Shown: piece by piece, positions 59,245-64,000 of the stretch
How the letters are laid out: each line of letters starts with the position of its first letter
Position numbering within the stretch: the stretch's first letter is position 1
Source of the DNA: Frondihabitans sp. PhB188
GTDB lineage: Bacteria; Actinomycetota; Actinomycetes; Actinomycetales; Microbacteriaceae
Length of the DNA: 64,000 nt
Reading direction: 5' to 3'
NCBI RefSeq assembly: GCF_003752365.1
Contig: NZ_RJUO01000002.1
Location: forward strand, 124,001 to 188,000
Translations under genes and position numbers: made by a program
The notes under the pieces: model-generated
Told to the model about the DNA's origin: nothing
The model's input: the letters and a program-made list of their open reading frames with translations, nothing else
The model's database searches: none

Positions 59245-59311
59245 GCAGGAACTCCGCCCGGCTGGAGCGCGCCACCCGGTGGCGGGCGCCTCGGCCGCGC
59301 GGAGTTCCTGC
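59245..59311. terminator. Inverted repeat built from the GCAGGAAC motif between convergent genes
   Basis: GCAGGAACTCCGC (59245-59257) and GCGGAGTTCCTGC (59299-59311) are exact complements. An inner hairpin CGCCACC-C-GGTGGCG lies between them. The element fills the space between the YhgE-like and GT39 genes and probably terminates both. Confidence 0.75.
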
Positions 59312-59324
59312 GCTGGTGACGGGT

Positions 59325-61511
59325 TCAGCTGGAGAGGTCGTAGACGGTGTAGCCGCCCACGGTCTTCGCCGTGTAGTTGGCCGCGACCCAGGCCGCGATC
59401 TTCGACGCCGACGACGACGAGCCCGTGCCGCCGCCCAAGCCGCTGCCGCCCGAGATGTAGTAGCCGATGTCGCCGGACTTCACGTACGCCTCGAACTCGG
59501 CGAGGGTGGGCGTCGGGTCGTCCGACCAGCCGCCGATCGCCATGACCGCCTGGCCGCTCGACAGCTCGAGCGTCGCCGCGGACTGATCGTTGTCGATCGC
59601 CGCCGCCCAGCGCGCCGTGCTCTTCTTCAGGAGCGTGTCGAGCGCTGTCGACGACGCGGCGCCGGAACTGCCGGACCCCTGCGTCGAGGTTCCCGAGTCG
59701 GCGGTGCCGCTGTCGCTCGTCCCGTTGCTCGTGCCGCTCTCGCTGCCGCTGCCGTCAGTCGTGCCGCTGCCGCCGCTGGCCTCGCCGCCGGTGCTGGCCT
59801 CGCCGCCGGTGCTGCCGCTGCCGCCCGGGGGCGTGCCGCCGAAGCCGCCCGACGGGGCCTCGCCGCCGCTCGGGGCCTCGCCGCCGCTCGCACCGCCGCT
59901 CGGCGGGGTGCCGCCGCCCGTGCCGCCGCCCATCCCGCCGCCGGTGCCGCCGCCACCTCCGCCACCGCCGAAGCCGGAGGTGGTGGACGACGATCCGACG
60001 CTCGGGATCGAGCCGGTGTGGCCGACCGACGCCGTCGCCAGGGCGTAGGCGCCCGACCCGCCGAGGGCGAAGAGCGTTCCCGTCAGGACGGCTGCGACGG
60101 TCACGCGGTGCCAGGCCGCGATCGACCCGACGACGAGCGCGATTCCTGACACGACAGCACCCGCGACCACCACCCACTTGAGCCAGGGCAGCCAGGTGGC
60201 GTTCTCGGACAGCAGGTGGAACGACCACGCGCCCGTTCCTGCGACCGCGACAGCGAGGCCGAGTCGGCCGACCCACGTGGTGCGCATCCGCCAGAGCAAG
60301 GCGCCGCCGGTGCCGACCAGGCCCGCGATCGCCGGGGCCAGGGCGACCGTGTAGTACGGGTGGATCGTGCCGCTGGTGAAGCTGAAGACGAGGCCGGTCA
60401 CGACGAGCCAGGCACCCCAGAGCACCAGGCCGGCCCGGACCGGGTCGAGGCGCGGGCGCCGCCCGGCGACCACGATGCCGAGCACCAGAAGCAGCAGGGC
60501 CGCCGGGAGCAGCCACGAGATCTCAAGGCCCATCTCGCTCGAGAACAGCCGATTCAGGCCGGTCGATCCGCCGAAGGAGCCGCCGGCCGTGCCGCCGGTG
60601 CCACCGCCGCCCCCGTTTCCTGATCCCGAGCCGAAGAAACGGCCGAGGCCGTTGTAGCCGAAGGCGAGCTCCAGAACGGAGTTGTTCGTCGAGCCGCCGA
60701 TGTAGGGGCGCGAGTCGGCCGGCCAGAGCGCGACGATCGCGACCCACCAGCCGGCGCCGACGACGACGCCGACCAGGGCGCCGAGCACGTGGAGAAGGCG
60801 CTTCCGCAGGAGGGTGGGCGCTGCCATCAGGTACACGGCGGCAAACGCAGGAGCCACGAGCAGGCCCTGGAGCATCTTCGTCAGGAAGGCGAAGCCGAGC
60901 ACGAGTCCGGCCGCCGCCAGCCACTTCCAGCTCGCCCGGGGCAGGGCGCGCACGACCAAGTAGGCCGCGAGCGTCATCAGGAGCACCAGCAGGGCGTCCG
61001 GGTTGTCGAAGCGGAACATCAGCGCCGCGGCCGGCGTGCACGCGAGTGCGAGTCCGCCCACGAGGGCCCCCGCCGCGGACAGGCGCGGACCGAGGGTCGC
61101 GAGGCTCCGACGCACGATCGCGAACACGAGGGCGACGCTGGCCACGCCCTCGAGCGCCTGCGGCACGAGGAGGCTCCACGAGCTGAAGCCGAAGATCCGG
61201 GCCGAGATGCCCATCACCCAGAGCGAGGCCGGCGGCTTGTCGACGGTGATGAAGTTCGACGAGTCGAGCGACCCGAAGAACAGCGCCTTCCAGCTCTTCG
61301 AGCCGGCCTGCACCGCGGCGGCGTAGAAGCTGTTGGCGGTTCCGCTCTCGGAGAGCCCGACGATGTACAGGAGGGCGGTCGCGATCAGGAGCGCCCAGAG
61401 GCTCGGCCGCACCCAGACGGGGTCGGCCTTCCTGCCGAGGAGCGCCCGGGCTGCGAGCGTGCGGTCCCGCGGGGCGGCGTGCCCGGCGATAGGTCCGGCG
61501 TGTGCGGTCAT
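59325..61511 (-). CDS. YkcA/YkcB-type GT39 membrane glycosyltransferase with Gly-rich linker
   Basis: 728 residues. The N-terminal ~500 form a GT-C membrane domain: NSFYAAAVQAGSKSWKALFFGSLDSSNFITVDKPPASLW (acidic catalytic loop of ArnT/PMT enzymes), RFDNPDALLVLLMTL and GTIHPYYTVALAPAIAGLVG. A second extracytoplasmic loop has a GSGSGNGGGGGTGGTAGG insert. Then a ~130-residue Gly/Ser/Thr/Pro-rich linker (59650-60000) leads to a C-terminal soluble domain (LKKSTARWAAAIDNDQSAATLEL, VMAIGGWSDDPTPTLAEFE) typical of the YkcA/B family. It probably mannosylates or glucosylates proteins or wall polymers from a polyprenyl-phosphate donor. It is monocistronic. Confidence 0.88.
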   Translation of the reverse strand: MTAHAGPIAGHAAPRDRTLAARALLGRKADPVWVRPSLWALLIATALLYIVGLSESGTANSFYAAAVQAGSKSWKALFFGSLDSSNFITVDKPPASLWVMGISARIFGFSSWSLLVPQALEGVASVALVFAIVRRSLATLGPRLSAAGALVGGLALACTPAAALMFRFDNPDALLVLLMTLAAYLVVRALPRASWKWLAAAGLVLGFAFLTKMLQGLLVAPAFAAVYLMAAPTLLRKRLLHVLGALVGVVVGAGWWVAIVALWPADSRPYIGGSTNNSVLELAFGYNGLGRFFGSGSGNGGGGGTGGTAGGSFGGSTGLNRLFSSEMGLEISWLLPAALLLLVLGIVVAGRRPRLDPVRAGLVLWGAWLVVTGLVFSFTSGTIHPYYTVALAPAIAGLVGTGGALLWRMRTTWVGRLGLAVAVAGTGAWSFHLLSENATWLPWLKWVVVAGAVVSGIALVVGSIAAWHRVTVAAVLTGTLFALGGSGAYALATASVGHTGSIPSVGSSSTTSGFGGGGGGGGTGGGMGGGTGGGTPPSGGASGGEAPSGGEAPSGGFGGTPPGGSGSTGGEASTGGEASGGSGTTDGSGSESGTSNGTSDSGTADSGTSTQGSGSSGAASSTALDTLLKKSTARWAAAIDNDQSAATLELSSGQAVMAIGGWSDDPTPTLAEFEAYVKSGDIGYYISGGSGLGGGTGSSSSASKIAAWVAANYTAKTVGGYTVYDLSS

Positions 61512-61663
61512 GGGGAGTCCTTCTCAGGTCGAGTGGACTCTGAGGATCGCTCCGGGCGCTATGCGCCTCCTATGACCGGGCGATGCGCCTGCCCAGCGTT
61601 GCCGGACAGGCGCATCGGTGTTGCGAGACGGCGACTGGCGCGTCGCCGTTCAGGAGGGCTGCG

Positions 61664-62230
61664 TTACGCGGCGGCGACCTCGGTGGTGGCCGAGACGAGC
61701 TTGTCGACGACCTCGCTCAGCTGGCCGACGACCTCGGCGTCGTCCTTCGGGTGCGTCTCCGCGAAGCGGACGACCGAGCCGGGGATCGCGAGCTTGACAT
61801 CCTCGAGCACCTTGGCGCCGGTGATGCCGAAGGCCTTGCGGGTCTCGTCCTGAGCCCAGACGCCGCCGAACTGGCCGAACGCGGAGCCGATGACGGCGAG
61901 GGGCTTGCCGACGAGAGTCGACTCGCCGAAGGGGCGCGAGGCCCAGTCGATGGCGTTCTTCAGGCTCGCGGGGATGGTTCCGTTGTGCTCGGGCGTGACG
62001 ACGAGCACGGCGTCCGAGGCGCCGATGGCGGCGCGGAGCTTGGCGGCACCCTCGGGCACGGCGCCGTCGACGTCGATGTCCTCGTTGTAGAACGGGATGT
62101 GGCCCAGGCCCTCGTGGATCGTCAGCGTGACGCCCTCGGGTGCGACCTGCGCGGCAGCTTCGGCGAGCTGGCGGTTGGTACTGGCGGCACGGAGGCTTCC
62201 CACGAGGACGAGGATCGAGGTGTCGGACAT
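61664..62230 (-). CDS. NAD(P)H-dependent FMN reductase
   Basis: 188 residues with a flavodoxin-like fold: ILVLVGSLRAASTNRQLAEAA (FMN phosphate loop), LGHIPFYNEDID, VLVVTPEHNGTIPASLKNAIDWAS (the family signature) and GKPLAVIGSAFGQFGGVWAQ. These enzymes reduce FMN, quinones or azo compounds. The ATG at 62230 has AAGGAG seven nt upstream; a longer frame is rejected. It is divergent from the exchanger gene with 190 bp of lower-GC DNA between. Confidence 0.93.
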   Translation of the reverse strand: MSDTSILVLVGSLRAASTNRQLAEAAAQVAPEGVTLTIHEGLGHIPFYNEDIDVDGAVPEGAAKLRAAIGASDAVLVVTPEHNGTIPASLKNAIDWASRPFGESTLVGKPLAVIGSAFGQFGGVWAQDETRKAFGITGAKVLEDVKLAIPGSVVRFAETHPKDDAEVVGQLSEVVDKLVSATTEVAAA

Positions 62231-62420
62231 GTTTTCTCCTTCAAGAAACGAATTGGATACGAACGCATAAGTCCGCACCCGCCAACGCTATTCCCGTTGC
62301 CCGTGACGTAGGGTCATAATCGGCAACACGTGATGTGAATTTCGGCATTCCGAAAAGGTTTCGCCCCGAAAATCACTGTGACACGGTGGTCTCTGCGACG
62401 GGCAACCGGCCCGGTCGCGA

Positions 62421-63707
62421 GTGACCGAGAGAGCCGCCGTGCCCGCACCCCTGATCAGGCGAATCGTCCTGTGTCTCCTCATCGCCTCCCCCGCCATCGT
62501 CTTCCGGGTGACCGGGTTCGCGCCCCACCCCGTCGTCGACCTCCTCGTCTTCGGCGGCGCCGTCGTCGCCGCGTCGTTCATGCTCGCCTGGGCCGCCGAG
62601 GCCGCCCAGAAAGACATCTCGGGCGCGCTCGCCATCGCGATCCTCGCGCTGATCGCCGTCCTGCCCGAATACGCCGTCGACCTGTACTACGCATTCCGCT
62701 CAGGATCCGACCCCGCCTACGAGCAGTTCGCCGCCGCGAACATGACCGGCTCGAACCGCCTGCTGCTCGGCTTCGGCTGGCCGCTCGTCGTCTTCGTCGC
62801 CCTCTTCGCCGCCCGCCGTGCCGCAGCCTCCCGCCGCGCCTCAGGCACTGTCGTGCCGAAGTACCTCGACCTGCCCGGCTCGTCGCGCCTCGACGTGGGC
62901 GTCCTCGCCATCGTCGCGGTCCTCGCCTTCGTCATCCCTGCGAGCGGCGAGATCGCCCTCTGGTTCGGCGTCATCCTGATCCTGATCTTCGGCGCATACC
63001 TCTGGAAGGCCGGCCGGGCCGCCGACGACGGCGAGGAGGACTTCGTCGGCACAGCCGCGCACATCGCGAACCTGCCCGCCCCGCGGCGCAAGGTCGTGTT
63101 CGTCGGCATGTTCGTCGTCTCGGCGGCCATCATCCTGTCCAGCGCAGAGCCCTTCGCCGATGCGCTCGTGCAATCAGGGTCGAGCCTCGGCATCGACAGC
63201 TACTTCCTCGTTCAGTGGCTCGCGCCGCTCGCGACCGAGGCTCCGGAGTTCATCGTGGCCGTCCTGTTCGCGCTGCGAGGCCAGGGCGCAGCCGCCATCG
63301 GAACGCTCATCGCCTCGAAGATCAACCAGTGGACCCTGCTCGTCGGATCCCTCCCCATCGCCCACGCGCTCGGCGGCGGCGGTACGGCGCTCCCCCTCGA
63401 CGGACGCCAGATCGAGGAGTTCGTCCTGACCGCGTCGCAGACTGTGATGGGCGTCGCGATCATCGTCGCGCTGCGCTTCCACCGCTGGGCCGCGATCGCG
63501 CTGGTCGCCCTATTCGCCGTGCAGTTCTTCGTGACCGACGAGACCGGCCGATACGTCCTGAGCGCCGTGCACATCGTCGTCGCGATCGTCGCCCTCTGGA
63601 TCCACCGACGCGACATCCTTCCGACGATCACGGCGCCGTTCCGCACGTCGGCCGCCCTTGCGGAGGGCCCCGCCGAGCGCGAACTGGAAGGCGCGGGCAG
63701 CCGCTAG
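62421..63707 (+). CDS. CaCA-superfamily sodium/calcium exchanger-like protein
   Basis: 428 residues with about 11-12 membrane segments in two halves. Both alpha repeats carry the expected acidic signature: EAAQKDISGALAIAILALIAVLPEYAVDLYY in the first and APLATEAPEFIVAVLFALRGQGAAAIGTLIASKINQWTLLVGSLP in the second. This is the YrbG/CaCA pattern; the transported ions (Na+ or H+ against Ca2+) are inferred from the family. The GTG at 62421 starts just before the first membrane segment. The spacer upstream has two small TTTCGG/CCGAAA stem-loops (62337-62380). Confidence 0.85.
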   Translation: MTERAAVPAPLIRRIVLCLLIASPAIVFRVTGFAPHPVVDLLVFGGAVVAASFMLAWAAEAAQKDISGALAIAILALIAVLPEYAVDLYYAFRSGSDPAYEQFAAANMTGSNRLLLGFGWPLVVFVALFAARRAAASRRASGTVVPKYLDLPGSSRLDVGVLAIVAVLAFVIPASGEIALWFGVILILIFGAYLWKAGRAADDGEEDFVGTAAHIANLPAPRRKVVFVGMFVVSAAIILSSAEPFADALVQSGSSLGIDSYFLVQWLAPLATEAPEFIVAVLFALRGQGAAAIGTLIASKINQWTLLVGSLPIAHALGGGGTALPLDGRQIEEFVLTASQTVMGVAIIVALRFHRWAAIALVALFAVQFFVTDETGRYVLSAVHIVVAIVALWIHRRDILPTITAPFRTSAALAEGPAERELEGAGSR

Positions 63708-63743
63708 CGCGGCCCCTCAGAGCGCCGCCCCTCGCGTTCCGGC

Positions 63744-63797
63744 CCACGATCAGGACTCCGCGCCACGAGATCCGTTGGTGCGGAGTCCCGATCGTGG
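63744..63797. repeat. Palindromic intergenic element related to that at 20053
   Basis: CCACGATCAGGACTCCGC (63744-63761) pairs with GCGGAGTCCCGATCGTGG (63780-63797) at 17 of 18 positions. Its outer CCACGATC ends match the element at 20053-20110, while the inner part differs. It follows the exchanger gene and faces a likely convergent gene at the window edge, so it may be a terminator. Confidence 0.7.
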
Positions 63798-63929
63798 TTT
63801 CGCGGGGGTGCCCGGTGCGCCGTCAGGCGAATCGCACCGGTGCGGCCCGGGCGAGGGGGCCGCGCGGCGCCGACGCGCCAGAATGCCTGAGTTGCTCGAG
63901 GGCACGCGCGCAGGATCTCCGGCCAGCCC

Positions 63930-64000
63930 TCAGACAGCCACCCAGATGGCGCCGGCGGCGACGTTCGCGAGCTCGACCGCGTTGCCGTCGCCGACCGCGA
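63930..64000 (-). CDS. Possible 3' end of a minus-strand gene running off the window
   Basis: Reading the minus strand from the window edge gives AVGDGNAVELANVAAGAIWVAV followed by TGA at 63930-63932. The composition is protein-like and the codon use matches the neighbours. Only 23 codons are visible, so neither the family nor the reality of the gene can be confirmed. The 130 bp between it and the palindrome show nothing recognisable. Confidence 0.4.
   Translation of the reverse strand, partial: AVGDGNAVELANVAAGAIWVAV

Noticed and set aside
59590-60048. Proline-rich plus-strand frame
   Set aside because: It is the mirror of the Gly/Ser-rich linker of the GT39 gene and has no independent support.
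1-64000. tRNA, rRNA, integrase, transposase, phage or toxin-antitoxin pair
   Set aside because: I looked for these on both strands and saw no cloverleaf, no rRNA segment and no transposase or integrase motif in any frame; a dedicated covariance-model search could still reveal a small RNA.

Overview
The window is about 70% G+C, gene-dense, with many GTG starts and many ATGA, TGATG or GTGA overlaps. A CarD regulator, LacI-controlled arabinose genes, a Pls-like synthetase tail and GT87/GT39 mannosyltransferase-type membrane enzymes point to a high-GC actinobacterium. My best guess is an environmental or plant-associated Microbacteriaceae (inference; no rRNA is present to prove it).

Layout. 1-3.7 kb: C-terminal part of a Pls-like isopeptide synthetase, translationally coupled to an M1 metallopeptidase. 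4.2-7.7 kb: XRE-cupin regulator divergent from a GNAT acetyltransferase, then a DHA2-type MFS exporter divergent from its TetR regulator with two operator palindromes. 7.8-10.7 kb: type III glutamine synthetase and a P-loop kinase. 10.7-13.1 kb: a lower-GC minus-strand operon encoding a secreted Lys/Trp-rich peptide, an ABC ATPase, an ABC permease and a small membrane protein; it looks like an undescribed bacteriocin-type system. 13.4-21.0 kb: EEP-family hydrolase, two overlapping GntR regulators, a MetY-like PLP enzyme, a GT87 enzyme, a PiT phosphate transporter with a small partner, and an AbiEi-like protein with a DUF559-type domain.

21.2-26.1 kb: araB-araD-araA with a LacI repressor and a perfect operator palindrome. 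At 49.5-53.0 kb a second arabinose module (GH51 arabinofuranosidase, LacI regulator, aldose epimerase) has paired operators. Together they would release arabinose from plant arabinan and feed it to the pentose phosphate pathway.

27.7-49.2 kb is an envelope and matrix locus: Wzz-like co-polymerase with a degenerate P-loop, several glycosyltransferases, Wzx-like flippase, Wzy-like polymerase, a 1739-residue secreted propeller/LamG/PKD protein, a secreted beta-helix protein, and a SipW-type signal peptidase flanked by two small secreted proteins with matching SipW-type leaders (one TasA-like, one LamG). Two secreted proteins share a homologous jelly-roll-like module and two share LamG units, so the locus probably builds both the polysaccharide and the protein part of a biofilm matrix.

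53.2-64 kb: carD, mntH, a Tat/lipobox flavin amine oxidase whose conserved C-terminal block sits at the N-terminus (apparent circular permutation), a Pr6Pr membrane protein, a MarR regulator with a 19-bp operator palindrome facing a YhgE-type membrane protein, a YkcA/B-type GT39 enzyme, an FMN reductase and a CaCA cation exchanger.

Many intergenic spaces, mostly between convergent genes, hold long perfect or near-perfect palindromes, some in recurring families. The nonamer GTTCCTGCG (either strand) recurs about twenty times, far above base-composition expectation.
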